Shown one piece after another: positions 1 to 9,342 of a stretch of DNA of 62,397 bases. Numbering within the stretch: the stretch's first letter is position 1; the number at the start of each line of letters is the position of its first letter. The DNA comes from an uncultured Lachnospiraceae bacterium. Lineage in GTDB: Bacteria; Bacillota; Clostridia; Lachnospirales; Lachnospiraceae. The translations under genes and the position numbers were made by a program. The notes below the pieces were generated by a model that worked only from the letters and a program-made list of their open reading frames with translations, searched no databases and was not told where the DNA came from. The stretch lies in the NCBI GenBank assembly GCA_902779575.1, contig CACZBW010000021.1, forward strand, positions 1-62,397. The letters are read 5' to 3'.

Positions 1-15
1 CGTTGTTCGTGCCAT
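1..15 (-). CDS. 5' end of a gene leaving the window
   Basis: Only the first five codons (MARTT) are present before the window edge. The start is supported by an AAAGGAG ribosome site eight bases upstream of the ATG. No function can be assigned from five residues. It lies downstream of the M42 fragment on the same strand. Confidence 0.55.
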
Positions 16-34
16 GATAGAAATCTCCTTTATA

Positions 35-49
35 ATGATATTTTATCAT
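35..49. promoter_or_regulatory. small palindrome before the edge gene
   Basis: ATGATA-ttt-TATCAT is a perfect inverted repeat with six-base arms, about 20 bases upstream of the MARTT start and just upstream of its ribosome site. It could be an operator or a small mRNA hairpin. No binding family can be named. Confidence 0.25.
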
Positions 50-78
50 GTTCACGATAAACTGTCTCATCTGTGGTC

Positions 79-189
79 CTACTTTACGGTACCATTATAT
101 TCAGCCTTAATGGCTTCCCTCACAGCCTTCTCATAGCCGGAAACTCCCCAGATCTGAGTCAGCTTCTCCAGGAGTTTTTCATCTCTCAT
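79..189 (-). pseudogene. N-terminal fragment of an M42-type aminopeptidase (36 aa)
   Basis: A short frame with a good ribosome site (GGGAG seven bases before ATG) encodes 36 residues and then stops at TAG. The start (EKLLEKLTQIWGVSGYEKAV) has the LLxxL...GVSGYE pattern typical of the first 30 residues of M42 glutamyl aminopeptidases (normally about 340-360 residues). None of the catalytic domain follows in any frame before the next gene starts at position 15. I infer a relic left by deletion of an M42 gene; a genuine small protein is the alternative. Confidence 0.45.
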
Positions 190-333
190 CCGTTATCTCC
201 CGATTTCATTATCCCCTTTTCACAGAGATTCCTGTCTGATCCGCAGTTATTGAGAATAATGATCCACTCTGCCGCATTAATTTGCTGAATCACAGAAAGA
301 GTATAAAGCATCCCCAGATCTGATGCAAGAAGA

Positions 334-371
334 AAACCCACAGGGCTGATACTGCTGTATCCTGTGGGTTT
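334..371 (-). terminator. intrinsic terminator after nifJ
   Basis: AAACCCACAGG and CCTGTGGGTTT form an 11-base perfect stem with a 16-base loop. On the minus strand it is followed by TTTTCTTCTT. It sits about 100 bases beyond the nifJ stop. Confidence 0.8.
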
Positions 372-467
372 CCTCATTCTTCCTTCTGCCGGAAATACTG
401 ATCCGGAAATGCTGATTCAAAGGCTTTGAAATCTGTAAGCTGTATAAACCAGCATTTCCCTGAGCAA

Positions 468-3400
468 TTATTCCGTCATGGATTTGTATTTCTCATAGCG
501 TTCCTTCGCGAGCGCCGCACCTTCCGCAAAGAGCTTCTTCGCGTTCTCCGGGAAGGTTCTTCTCAGAGAATTGTAGCGGACCTCTCCGTCCAGGAACTGC
601 TCGTAGTCGATCGAGGGCTCTTTGGAGTCGAGATGGAACTTCGGCGTCGTCTCCGGATTGTAGCGGTAGAGGAACCAGTATCCTGCGTCCACTGCCTTCT
701 TCATCTCATCCTGTACTTTGTCCGTACCGCATTTCAGGCCGTGCTCCTGGCAGGGCGCATAGGCGATGATCACGCTCGGTCCCTTGTAGTCCTGCGCCTC
801 GCGGACCGCCTTCAGCAGCTGGTTGTTGTCAGCGCCCATGGCGACCTGGGCCACATAGATGTTGCCGTAGGTCATCAGCATGCTGCCGATATCCTTCTTG
901 GGCTGCTTCTTGCCCGCTGCCGCGAACTGGGCGACTGCCCCGACCGGGGTCGCTTTCGAAGACTGCCCGCCGGTATTGGAATAGACTTCCGTGTCCACAA
1001 TCAGTACATTGACGTCCTCGCCGGTCGCAATGACATGGTCCAGGCCGCCGAAGCCGATGTCATAGGCCCAGCCGTCGCCGCCGTACATCCAGAAGGTCTT
1101 CTTCGCCAGCTGGTCTTTATAGCGGAGAATGGTGCGCGCTTCCGCGCTGTCCTGCGTTTCCAGGGCCGCGATCAGCTTCTGCGTCGCGGCTGCGGACTCC
1201 TCAAAGTTGTCATAGGTCTCCAGCCATGCGTCGATCGCTTCGCAGACTGCCGGATCTTCCGCCTGCTGCCTGTAGGCTGTCAGGCGCGCCTTCTGCGCTT
1301 CTCTCTGCTGGCGGACCGACAGAACCATGCCGAGGCTGAATTCGGCGTTATTTTCAAAGAGGGAATTGGACCAGGCAGGCCCGTGTCCCTTCTGATTGAC
1401 CGTATAGGGGATGCCCGGCATCGCGGAGCCCCATGCCTGGGAGCAGCCTGTGGCATTGGCCCAGTAGATCCGGTCTCCGTACAGCTGGGTCAGAAGCTTG
1501 GCGTACGGGGTCTCGCCGCAGCCTGCGCAGGCAGCGGAAAACTCCACAAGCGGTCTTCTGAACTGGCTTCCCTTGATGGTATAGGGATCGAAAACATCCG
1601 CCTTCTCAGGCAAATTCAGCGCGTATTCCCAGGAAGCGGAGCTGTCTTCCGCCTCCGCGACAGGCGTCATCGTGAGCGCCTTCTCCTTCGCCGGACATAC
1701 ATTCGCACAGCTTCCGCAGCCGGTGCAGTCCAGTTCGCTGATCTGCATCGTGAACCAGAGGCCTTCTGCCTGCTTTCCCTTTGCCTGAGCGATCTTCATG
1801 CCCTCCGGCATGCCTGCCTTTTCCTCCTCTGTCAGGAGGTAGGGGCGCACGACCGCGTGCGGACAGACATAGCTGCAGCGGTTGCACTGGATGCACTGCT
1901 CCGGATTCCAGACCGGAACCCTGGTCGCGATTCCGCGCTTCTCATAGGCCGTCAGGCCCATGTCCATGATACCGTCCTTGTATTTCGAAAGAAGGCTGAC
2001 CGGAAGGTCATCGCCCTTCTGTTCATTGATCGGATCCAGAATCTCCGTGACAACTGCCGGAACCTTTCTTTCCGGAGCCGGCGCGTCGACAGCGTCTTTC
2101 CAGGAAGCAGGAACCTCAATGCAGACAGAAGCGTTCACGCCCGCGTCGATGGCGGCCAGATTGCGGCTGACAACTTCCTCGCCCTTCGCGAAATAGGTCT
2201 TCTTCGCCGCTTCCTTCATGTAGCGGATCGCGTCTTCCTCCGGGATGACCGGCATCAGATGGAAAAATGCCGCCTGCAGGACCATGTTGAAATGGTTGCC
2301 GAGCCCCAGCTCCTGCGCGATCTTCGAAGCGTCGATGGTATAAAGCTGAATATTCTTTTTCGCGATCTCTCTCTTCGTCGCTGCCGGAAGATGCTTGTCC
2401 AGTTCCTCCGGTGACCAGGGGCAGTTCACCAGCAGGATGCCGTCCGGCTTGACCTCAGAAGCGATATCGTAGCGCTCGATGTAAGTCGGATTATGACATG
2501 CGATAAAATGAGCCGATTTTACATAGTAAGAAGAACGGATCGGCTTATCGGCGAAGCGCAGATGGCTCTTTGTGACGCCGTAGGATTTCTTCGCGTCGTA
2601 CTCAAAATAAGCCTGGGCGAATTTGTCGGTATGGGAGTTGATGATCTCAACCGTATTCTTGTTGGCGCCGACGGTACCGTCAGAACCGAGCCCCCAGAAC
2701 TTGCAGCTGACAAGGCCATTCTCCTCCGGATAAATGCGCTCCTTCTCCTCCAGGGAAAGGTGGGTCACATCGTCCGTAATGCCGATCGTGAAGCTGTTCA
2801 GCGGCTTTTCCGCAAGCAGGTTCTCATAGACCGCGGCGATCTGGGCCGGCGTCGTATCCTTGGAGGAAAGACCGTAGCGGCCGCCGACGATGGTAAGGTC
2901 GGAGCGTCCGCGCAGAGCCGTGCAGACATCCTGATAGAGCGGCTCGCCGGCGCTTCCCATTTCCTTGGTGCGGTCAAGCACCGCGATGGATTTGCAGCTT
3001 GCCGGGATCGCGTCAAGGAAACGGCGGATGTCGAAGGGACGGTACAGGTGAACCTGCAGGAAACCGACCTTCTCCCCGCGCGCGTTGAGATAATCCACAG
3101 TCTCTTTGATGCAGCCGGAAACGGACCCCATTGCGATGATGACGCGGTCCGCGTCCGGAGCACCGTAATAGTTGAAAATATGGTATTCCCGTCCGGTCAG
3201 CTCGCTGATGCGGGCCATGTAGCCTTCCACGATATCCGGAAGAACCGCGTAATCATTGTTGCTGGCCTCGCGGATCTGGAAGAAGATATCCGGGTTCTGG
3301 ACAGTCGCGCGGATCATCGGGTGCTCCGGGTTCAGGGCGTGGGCGCGGAAAGCGTCCAGCGCGTCATAGTCCAGAAGCGCACGCAGATCCTCGTAATCGA

Positions 3401-3965
3401 TCTGCTCCACCTTGTCGATCTCGTGGGAGGTGCGGAATCCGTCGAAAAAATGAAGGAAGGGAACGAGCCCCTTGACCGCGGACAGATGCGCCACGCCCGC
3501 CAGGTCCATAACCTCCTGGACGTCGCCGCTCGAAAGCAGGGCAAAGCCTGTGGTGCGGCAGTTCATAACGTCCGAATGGTCCCCGAAAATGGACAGCGCA
3601 TGCGCGCCCACCGTGCGGCTCGCGACATGGAGCACGCCCGGAAGACGTTCTCCCGCGATCCGGTGCATGGTGGGGATCATCAGCATCAGGCCCTGGGAAG
3701 AGGTGAAGCTGGTCGAAAGGGCTCCGGTCTCAAGCGCGCCGTGGACGGCGGAGATGGCTCCGGCTTCCGACTGCATCTCCACAAGGTGCACGGTCTGGCC
3801 GAACAGGTTTTTCTTTCCCTTCGCGGACCATACGTCCGTTTTTCCCGCCATGGGCGAGGAAGGCGTGATCGGATAGATCGCCGCGATTTCCGTGAAAGCG
3901 TAGGCGACGTAGGCTGCTGCCTCATTGCCGTCTACGGTCACATAGTGTTTCATTTTTTCAGACAT
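468..3965 (-). CDS. nifJ: pyruvate:ferredoxin (flavodoxin) oxidoreductase
   Basis: Single-chain enzyme of 1165 residues, the usual family length. It oxidises pyruvate with CoA to acetyl-CoA and CO2 and reduces ferredoxin or flavodoxin in the cytoplasm. Visible order: N-terminal TPP-type domain beginning KHYVTVDGNEA and YPITPSSPMA, the gamma-like domain, two 4Fe-4S ferredoxin motifs (CIQCNRC near residue 690 and CTGCGSC near 745), and the C-terminal TPP-binding domain with GDGWAYDIGFGG near 960 and a further cluster-ligand region CAACAGCGE. The start is set by AGGAGG nine bases upstream. It is 20 bases downstream of the amidohydrolase stop region on the same strand, so co-transcription is likely. 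This is the main anaerobic marker in the window. Confidence 0.97.
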   Translation of the reverse strand: MSEKMKHYVTVDGNEAAAYVAYAFTEIAAIYPITPSSPMAGKTDVWSAKGKKNLFGQTVHLVEMQSEAGAISAVHGALETGALSTSFTSSQGLMLMIPTMHRIAGERLPGVLHVASRTVGAHALSIFGDHSDVMNCRTTGFALLSSGDVQEVMDLAGVAHLSAVKGLVPFLHFFDGFRTSHEIDKVEQIDYEDLRALLDYDALDAFRAHALNPEHPMIRATVQNPDIFFQIREASNNDYAVLPDIVEGYMARISELTGREYHIFNYYGAPDADRVIIAMGSVSGCIKETVDYLNARGEKVGFLQVHLYRPFDIRRFLDAIPASCKSIAVLDRTKEMGSAGEPLYQDVCTALRGRSDLTIVGGRYGLSSKDTTPAQIAAVYENLLAEKPLNSFTIGITDDVTHLSLEEKERIYPEENGLVSCKFWGLGSDGTVGANKNTVEIINSHTDKFAQAYFEYDAKKSYGVTKSHLRFADKPIRSSYYVKSAHFIACHNPTYIERYDIASEVKPDGILLVNCPWSPEELDKHLPAATKREIAKKNIQLYTIDASKIAQELGLGNHFNMVLQAAFFHLMPVIPEEDAIRYMKEAAKKTYFAKGEEVVSRNLAAIDAGVNASVCIEVPASWKDAVDAPAPERKVPAVVTEILDPINEQKGDDLPVSLLSKYKDGIMDMGLTAYEKRGIATRVPVWNPEQCIQCNRCSYVCPHAVVRPYLLTEEEKAGMPEGMKIAQAKGKQAEGLWFTMQISELDCTGCGSCANVCPAKEKALTMTPVAEAEDSSASWEYALNLPEKADVFDPYTIKGSQFRRPLVEFSAACAGCGETPYAKLLTQLYGDRIYWANATGCSQAWGSAMPGIPYTVNQKGHGPAWSNSLFENNAEFSLGMVLSVRQQREAQKARLTAYRQQAEDPAVCEAIDAWLETYDNFEESAAATQKLIAALETQDSAEARTILRYKDQLAKKTFWMYGGDGWAYDIGFGGLDHVIATGEDVNVLIVDTEVYSNTGGQSSKATPVGAVAQFAAAGKKQPKKDIGSMLMTYGNIYVAQVAMGADNNQLLKAVREAQDYKGPSVIIAYAPCQEHGLKCGTDKVQDEMKKAVDAGYWFLYRYNPETTPKFHLDSKEPSIDYEQFLDGEVRYNSLRRTFPENAKKLFAEGAALAKERYEKYKSMTE

Positions 3966-3985
3966 GACTTGCGTCCTCCTGACAG

Positions 3986-4795
3986 TTATTTTACAGAAAT
4001 ATGATACAGCTCCGCGCAGCTGCGCCAGCTGATATTTTCCCGCTCCTCCTCACTCAGGTCCAGTTTCCGGAAAAAATCAAGGTCCGGTCTCTGGGTCCAC
4101 ATGGGATAGTCGGTCCCGAACATGACGCGCTCAGAACCGTAGGCGCGGATGATCTCAAGGGCCCTTTTCTCATCCATCCACGGGAAAGCGGAGGAGGTAT
4201 CCACCCGGATGTTCGGAAAATCCGGGAGCAGGCTCAGCGCCCTGTCCCAGACGCTCCAGCCGCCCAAATGCGCGCCGACGAATTTCAGTTCCGGAAATGC
4301 CTTCAGGACATTCACGACCCGCTCCGGATTGGAATAGTCAAAGCGGTAATCCCCCGTATGGACAAGAACCGGGAGATCATATTCCACGCAGAGTTCATAG
4401 ATACGGAAGGCTTTCGGGCTGTCCGCCTCAAAGCGCTGGAAGTCCGGATGGATCTTGACTCCCTTCAGGCCCAGCGCTGTCAGCTGTTCAAAATCCTCCC
4501 TCAGGCAGTCCGCGTCCGGATGAATGGCTCCAAGGCCGGTAAACGCGCCTTTTGCCCGCTCAACCGATTCAGCGATAAAACGGTTGATGCTCAGGACCTG
4601 CTCCGGTCTGGTCGCCACGGAATGGACGACAAAATGGGAGATTCCCTCCGCCGTCCCGCAGGCAAGCAGAGTTTCCGCCGTCCCGTCGTGCGGGCAGCCG
4701 GGCAGGCCGCCGTAAAAATGGTCTACCGATTCAATCGCCTTCTGCGCGACCTTCACGGGATAAATGTGACAATGGCTGTCGAAAATTCTCGTCAT
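3986..4795 (-). CDS. amidohydrolase-2 family metal-dependent hydrolase or decarboxylase
   Basis: 269 residues, a complete TIM-barrel protein of the Amidohydro_2 (PF04909) type. Visible metal or active-site signatures are the N-terminal DSHCHIY, GVKIHPDFQ in the middle, the histidine of VGAHLGG, and the late FGTDYPM aspartate. Members hydrolyse or decarboxylate small carboxylated substrates; the substrate here is unknown. The ribosome site is weak (GAAAG). It ends just before nifJ. The upstream gap is filled by 44-base tandem repeats that reach into the stop codon of the acyl-CoA synthetase fusion, so whether the three genes share one transcript is unclear. Confidence 0.85.
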   Translation of the reverse strand: MTRIFDSHCHIYPVKVAQKAIESVDHFYGGLPGCPHDGTAETLLACGTAEGISHFVVHSVATRPEQVLSINRFIAESVERAKGAFTGLGAIHPDADCLREDFEQLTALGLKGVKIHPDFQRFEADSPKAFRIYELCVEYDLPVLVHTGDYRFDYSNPERVVNVLKAFPELKFVGAHLGGWSVWDRALSLLPDFPNIRVDTSSAFPWMDEKRALEIIRAYGSERVMFGTDYPMWTQRPDLDFFRKLDLSEEERENISWRSCAELYHISVK

Positions 4796-4880
4796 AAAAA
4801 TCTTTCATTGCAGGCCGCGCCCGGGAACGCTCTGCCGGAGCCTGCGATTACCGCTTCCGGCCGTCCTGCTGACGGGAACG

Positions 4881-5114
4881 GCCTTGCGTTTTGGCTAAGG
4901 CCGGCTGTCCTTCCGCCGGGCGCGGCCTTGCGTTTTAGCTACGCCGGCTGTTCTGCCGCCGGGCACAGCCTTGCGTTTCAGCTAAAGCCGGTTGTTCTGC
5001 CGCCGGGCGCAGCCTTGTATTTTAGCTAAGACCCGCTGTTCTGCCGCCGGGCGCAGCCTTGCGTTTTAGCTAAGGCTGCTGTTTTGCCGCCGGGCGCGGC
5101 CATGCGTTTTACGC
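4881..5114. repeat. 44-base imperfect tandem repeat (5-6 units)
   Basis: Fills the 313-base gap between the amidohydrolase and the fusion gene. The anchor GCCTTGCGTTTTAGCTA recurs at about 4881, 4925, 4968, 5012, 5056 and, in altered form, 5099, giving a 43-44 base period. Each unit contains CCGGC-N9-GCCGG, able to form a short hairpin. The last unit overlaps the stop codon of the fusion gene (5109-5111). The period is not a multiple of three and no frame is read through it. Confidence 0.9.
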
Positions 5115-7607
5115 GGTCTCGATGCCCGCTGCCTTCTCAAGGCCCAGCTTCTTCACCGCTTCCTCGCGCATCTTGTATTTCTGGATCTTGCCGGCATCGT
5201 TCATCGGGAAGCCGTCGACAAAATCAATGTATTTTGGAACCTTGTGCTTCGCCATGTGGTCCAGGACGAACTGCTTCATCTCCTCGACGGTCATGGTCTC
5301 GCCTTCCTTGAGGATGATGCAGGCCATGATCTCCTCGCCCATCGCCTGGTCCGGTACGCCGATCACCTGCACGTCGCTCACCTTCGGATGGGTGTAGATG
5401 AATTCCTCGATTTCCTTCGGGTAGATATTCTCACCGCCGCGGATGATCATATCCTTCAGACGGCCGGTAATACGATAATTGCCCTCCGGCGTCCTGCAGG
5501 CAAGGTCGCCCGTGTGCAGCCAGCCGTCCTTGTCGATGGCGGAGGCGGTTGCCTTGGGCATCTTATAGTAACCCTTCATAATATTGTAGCCGCGGGCCAC
5601 AAACTCTCCGATTACGCCGTCCGGGCAGTCCTCTCCGGTTTCCGGGTCCACAATCTTGCACTCGATCTCCGGAAATGCGCTTCCGACGGTGGTAACTCTC
5701 ACTTCCAGAGAATCGGTCGTACGGCTCATGGTGCAGCCGGGCGAAGCCTCGGTCTGGCCGTAGACGATTACGATCTCGGACATGTGCATCTTGTCCACCA
5801 CGTCACGCATGACGGCGATCGGGCAGGGGCTTCCCGCCATGATGCCGGTCCGCATATGGCTGAAATCCGTCTTCGGGAAATCCGGATGCGAAAGCATGGC
5901 GATGAACATGGTCGGCACGCCGTGGAAGGCGGTGATATGCTCATTATTGATGCAGGCAAGCGACGATTTCGGCGAGAAATACGGAATCGGCAGGATCGTG
6001 CCGCCGTGGGTCATGGTGGCCGTCATGGCAAGGACCATGCCGAAGCAGTGGAACATGGGCACCTGGATCATCATCCGGTCTTCCGTGGACAGATCCATGC
6101 CGTCCCCGATGCTCTTTCCGTCGTTGACGATATTGTAATGGGTCAGCATGACGCCCTTGGGGAAACCTGTCGTTCCGGAAGTATACTGCATGTTGCAGAC
6201 GTCATTGACATCGACCGCGGCCGCCATCCTGCGGATTTCCTCCATGGGCGTGCGGGACGCGTACTCCAGCGACTCCTCCCAGGTCAGGGCTCCGTTCATG
6301 CGGAAACCGACCGTAATCACATTGCGCAGGAAGGGCAGACGCCTGCAGTGCAGCGGGGAACCGGGTTTATTTCCCTCGATCTCCGGGCAGAGTTCATTCA
6401 TAATCTGCCTGTAGTTCGAATCGCGGTATCCCTCGATCATAACCAGGGTATGCGTGTCCGACTGGCGCAGCAGATATTCCGCCTCATGGATCTTGTAGGC
6501 GGTGTTCATGGTCACAAGCACCGCGCCGATCTTGGTCGCCGCCCAGAAGGTCAGGAACCACTGGGGAACATTGGTCGCCCAGATCGTCACCTTGGATCCG
6601 GCTTTCACGCCCAGGGAAACCAGGGTGCGGGCAAATTCATCCACGTCGTCCCTGAACTGGCTGTAGGTCCTGGTATAATCCAGCGTCGTGAACTTGATCG
6701 CAAGCTGGTCCGGGAATTCTTCCACCATCGTGTCGAGCACCTGCGGGAAGGTCTTGTCAATCAGGTCGCCGTGTTTCCAGACATAGCGGCCCTTGCCGCG
6801 CTTGCTCCGGTATAAGTGCCGGCTGACCCTCCTGATATTGTCATAGGGACGCATCGTGTTCTCAAAATGCGTCAGAATGATTTCGATATCCTCCAGGCCT
6901 TCGATCCAGGCCGGATCCCAGACAAGAGAAACAAAGCCGTCGTAATTGACCGAGCGGAGTGCATTCGCAAGGTCGGTGAGCGGCAGCATGCCTTCGCCGA
7001 TCAGTTCCGGTCTGACAGCCCCGTCTTCCTTTCTGAAATCGTGGATGTGCACATGGCGCACATAAGCCCCGAGATTCGTGATCGTCTGCTCGGCGTCTTC
7101 CTTTCCCTCGACAACGGTCGCGTACATATCCCAGCAGGCGGCCAGGCTGTCATCGGAAAACTGATTGAGCAGGTCCCTCAGAAGCGCCGTATCCGCATAA
7201 GGACCGGTGGTCTCCACCACCACGGTAACAGGCTTTCCGCTGACCGCGTCCAGAATCTCCCGGAGTACGGAAACGTTTTTTTCCGTATCCGCGGACAGGG
7301 TATGAACGCCAAGGCAGCTGATTCCCAGATTCACCGCGACTTCAAGGCACTCACTGAATTCCCTCTTAAATCCGGGATCCGTGAAATCACATACCGTACT
7401 GATGCAGGGAAGCGCCAGCCCCTGGCCGATCAGCTTCCGGCGGACGCCCGCCGCACGCTCCGGATTGGCCGGGCTCGCCTTCCCCTGAAAGACAGGTCCC
7501 TGAATATCATAAAGTTCAATGCCGTTCATGCGCGTGCTGACGGCTGCGCTGCAGAATTCCTCCCAGCTGAAGGGATTCCAGTTCTGCATGGAGAATGACA
7601 GTTTCAA
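5109..7607 (-). CDS. TIM-barrel sugar isomerase/epimerase-like domain fused to an AMP-forming acyl-CoA synthetase
   Basis: 832 residues if translation starts at TTG (7607), which has AAGGAGG seven bases upstream; the frame stays open to an ATG at 7739 that lacks a ribosome site. Residues 1 to about 262 resemble the xylose-isomerase-like TIM barrel (AP_endonuc_2): start LSFSMQNWNPFSW, acidic VVVETTGPY, CWDMYAT, HVHIHDF and GEGMLPL, with the last strand reading LVWDP rather than the usual glutamate. Residues about 275-832 are a full ANL-superfamily acyl-CoA ligase: YTSGTTGFPKG near 470, YGQTEASP, LHTGDL, GRLKDMIIRGGENIYP and the C-terminal catalytic lysine in GKIQKYK. The ligase activates a carboxylate to acyl-AMP and then the CoA thioester. 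The barrel's substrate is unknown. A promoter precedes it. Confidence 0.88.
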   Translation of the reverse strand: MKLSFSMQNWNPFSWEEFCSAAVSTRMNGIELYDIQGPVFQGKASPANPERAAGVRRKLIGQGLALPCISTVCDFTDPGFKREFSECLEVAVNLGISCLGVHTLSADTEKNVSVLREILDAVSGKPVTVVVETTGPYADTALLRDLLNQFSDDSLAACWDMYATVVEGKEDAEQTITNLGAYVRHVHIHDFRKEDGAVRPELIGEGMLPLTDLANALRSVNYDGFVSLVWDPAWIEGLEDIEIILTHFENTMRPYDNIRRVSRHLYRSKRGKGRYVWKHGDLIDKTFPQVLDTMVEEFPDQLAIKFTTLDYTRTYSQFRDDVDEFARTLVSLGVKAGSKVTIWATNVPQWFLTFWAATKIGAVLVTMNTAYKIHEAEYLLRQSDTHTLVMIEGYRDSNYRQIMNELCPEIEGNKPGSPLHCRRLPFLRNVITVGFRMNGALTWEESLEYASRTPMEEIRRMAAAVDVNDVCNMQYTSGTTGFPKGVMLTHYNIVNDGKSIGDGMDLSTEDRMMIQVPMFHCFGMVLAMTATMTHGGTILPIPYFSPKSSLACINNEHITAFHGVPTMFIAMLSHPDFPKTDFSHMRTGIMAGSPCPIAVMRDVVDKMHMSEIVIVYGQTEASPGCTMSRTTDSLEVRVTTVGSAFPEIECKIVDPETGEDCPDGVIGEFVARGYNIMKGYYKMPKATASAIDKDGWLHTGDLACRTPEGNYRITGRLKDMIIRGGENIYPKEIEEFIYTHPKVSDVQVIGVPDQAMGEEIMACIILKEGETMTVEEMKQFVLDHMAKHKVPKYIDFVDGFPMNDAGKIQKYKMREEAVKKLGLEKAAGIETA

Positions 7608-7751
7608 AGCAGATTCCTCCTTGTCTTTCCCATTTATACCCACGGGTGGTCCATACTCATAGATCCGCGCGTTCAGCGCGGTGATGAGATCAGGGAAACT
7701 CCTTCGCCGCGGGATATACCTGCCGTCCCGGAAGATCAATTGGAACGAGAT

Positions 7752-7780
7752 TTTACAGTTCTCGAAATCAGGTTTGTCAA
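7752..7780 (-). promoter_or_regulatory. promoter of the isomerase/acyl-CoA synthetase fusion
   Basis: TTGACA (7775-7780), a 17-base spacer and TGTAAA (7752-7757) on the minus strand. It lies in the gap after the LeuA-like gene and leaves a leader of about 140 bases before the TTG start. So the fusion gene can be transcribed independently of the T-box. Confidence 0.55.
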
Positions 7781-7804
7781 ATGATCTTTCAGGAATCAGA
7801 CGCT

Positions 7805-9214
7805 TTATGCCTCCTCGTATACGATCTTGTTGAGGGCGCTCAGATAAGCCCGGATCGAAGCCCCGATAATATCGGTCGAGATTCCGTTGCCGGAATAGAC
7901 ACGTCCGCCGGAACGCAGCTTGACCAGCGCACTTCCCATGGCGTCACGTCCCTCGGTCACCGTCTGGATCTGGAAATCGTCCAGCTCATAGTGATGGCCG
8001 ATGATCTGCTCGATCGCCTGGAAGGCGGCGTCGATCGGTCCGTCGCCGATGCCTACGCCCCGCATCTCTTCCCCGTCCTTCTCCAGGAGGATATTGGCAG
8101 TCGCCGTGATGACATTTCCGCTGTTGATAACATAAGTGCGGATCCTGTAGGTGGAAGGCACCTGCATGGCGGTGCTCGCGATGATCGCGTCCAGCTCCTT
8201 GGTTCCGACGAAATGCTTCTTCTCCGCAACTCTCAGGAAGGACTCATACACCTTCGCGTTGTCTTCCTCGCTCAGGTCATAGCCCATCTGATGGATCACG
8301 CTGACCACTTCGCTGATCGGATCGCTGCTGTCCAGGCAGACACTGGAAATATCCTCCAGGCCCACATTCGAGAAGCGGGAAGTCTCTTCCTCTTCCGGCT
8401 GCAGGATACGGGCAAGCTGCCCGACCGCGCGGTGCAGCTCCGTCACGCGGACCTGCGTCGTGACGTCAAGCTCATTTCCCTTCACCTGGACAAAGGCCGC
8501 CAGCTCTTCCATGGTCGGATAGCCGACGTCGATCGCCGTGCACTTGACGCCTGTGGCGCCTTCCCTGACAGCCGCCGCCGCGCAGCCTACCGCCATGCTG
8601 ATGGTGTCATTGATCTCCACATAGAATTCCATCTCCGCGAGAGCCGGAACCTTCTCTTTTACAGCCGCGACAAATGCGCCGAATTCATCCGGAAGCATGA
8701 CGCCCGCCGTATCGCAGAGCGTGATCTTGTCCGCGCCCGCGTCGATCGCCGCCTGAACTGCCTGGCAGAGGAAATCCGGCTCCGCCCTGGTCGCGTCCAC
8801 TGCTGAGAACTCGACATGCTCGCTGTAGAAACGCGCCTTCTTAACCTGGCCGCTGATCAGCTCCAGCATGGCGGGCGCCTTCTTATGGCAGGCGTACTCC
8901 ATCTGAACGGTCGAAACCGGGGCGAGGATGTTAAGCTTCGGCTTTTTGGCCGGCCGCACGCTCTCCCATGTCTCCTCGATATTTCCGACTGAGATATCGA
9001 CAGCGGCGGAAATCCTGGTCGCCACCATGGACGCGATGGTCCGGTTGGCCAGCTGGTCCGCCTTGCTTCCAGAGATCGGGGCCAGCTCGATCGTATCCGC
9101 CCTGAGACGGTCAAGGCTCCTAGCAATCTCCAGTTTTTCCTTGAAGGAAAGCTCCCTGCCGCGAAGGACGGCTGCCTGCCGCAGCGTCATGTCGATAAAT
9201 TTCAGTGTTCTCAT
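7805..9214 (-). CDS. LeuA-like protein with allosteric domain but missing canonical metal ligands
   Basis: 469 residues from the ATG at 9214 (AAAGGAAA upstream); an in-frame ATG 14 codons earlier has no ribosome site. The fold matches the HMGL-like barrel of 2-isopropylmalate/homocitrate synthases followed by a C-terminal LeuA regulatory domain (GIGDGPIDAAFQAI; ITATANILLE). The hallmarks are altered. TLRDGEQ reads TLRQAAV (Q13 in place of the metal-binding Asp), the HTHDD metal motif reads EINDT near residue 200, and GERAGN is absent. The motif FSAVDATR is retained. I infer it either uses different chemistry or is a non-catalytic partner or sensor. The T-box leader with a likely leucine specifier ties it to branched-chain amino acid status. 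Confidence 0.8.
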   Translation of the reverse strand: MRTLKFIDMTLRQAAVLRGRELSFKEKLEIARSLDRLRADTIELAPISGSKADQLANRTIASMVATRISAAVDISVGNIEETWESVRPAKKPKLNILAPVSTVQMEYACHKKAPAMLELISGQVKKARFYSEHVEFSAVDATRAEPDFLCQAVQAAIDAGADKITLCDTAGVMLPDEFGAFVAAVKEKVPALAEMEFYVEINDTISMAVGCAAAAVREGATGVKCTAIDVGYPTMEELAAFVQVKGNELDVTTQVRVTELHRAVGQLARILQPEEEETSRFSNVGLEDISSVCLDSSDPISEVVSVIHQMGYDLSEEDNAKVYESFLRVAEKKHFVGTKELDAIIASTAMQVPSTYRIRTYVINSGNVITATANILLEKDGEEMRGVGIGDGPIDAAFQAIEQIIGHHYELDDFQIQTVTEGRDAMGSALVKLRSGGRVYSGNGISTDIIGASIRAYLSALNKIVYEEA

Positions 9215-9342
9215 GATTTTGTTTCCTTTCTGCTTGTCGGTAAAACGCTGACTCACGCCTCTCTTTCATTCCTGAAGTACCTGAGCCGGTATTTTTATGG
9301 ACCTGTCCCTTCCCTGTGACGCTCCCTGCCAGCGGGACGGCG

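Noticed and set aside
426-4004. Long plus-strand open frames opposite nifJ (up to about 660 codons)
   Set aside because: They have no ribosome sites, are arginine/leucine-rich with no domain pattern, and mirror the high GC third-position bias of the minus-strand gene.
4881-5114. 44-base repeats as a CRISPR array
   Set aside because: The units are directly adjacent and imperfect with no unique spacers, and no cas gene is nearby.
7608-7739. ATG at 7739 as the start of the isomerase/acyl-CoA synthetase fusion
   Set aside because: No ribosome site there; the 44 extra codons lie downstream of a promoter and do not match the barrel family, while the TTG has AAGGAGG at seven bases.
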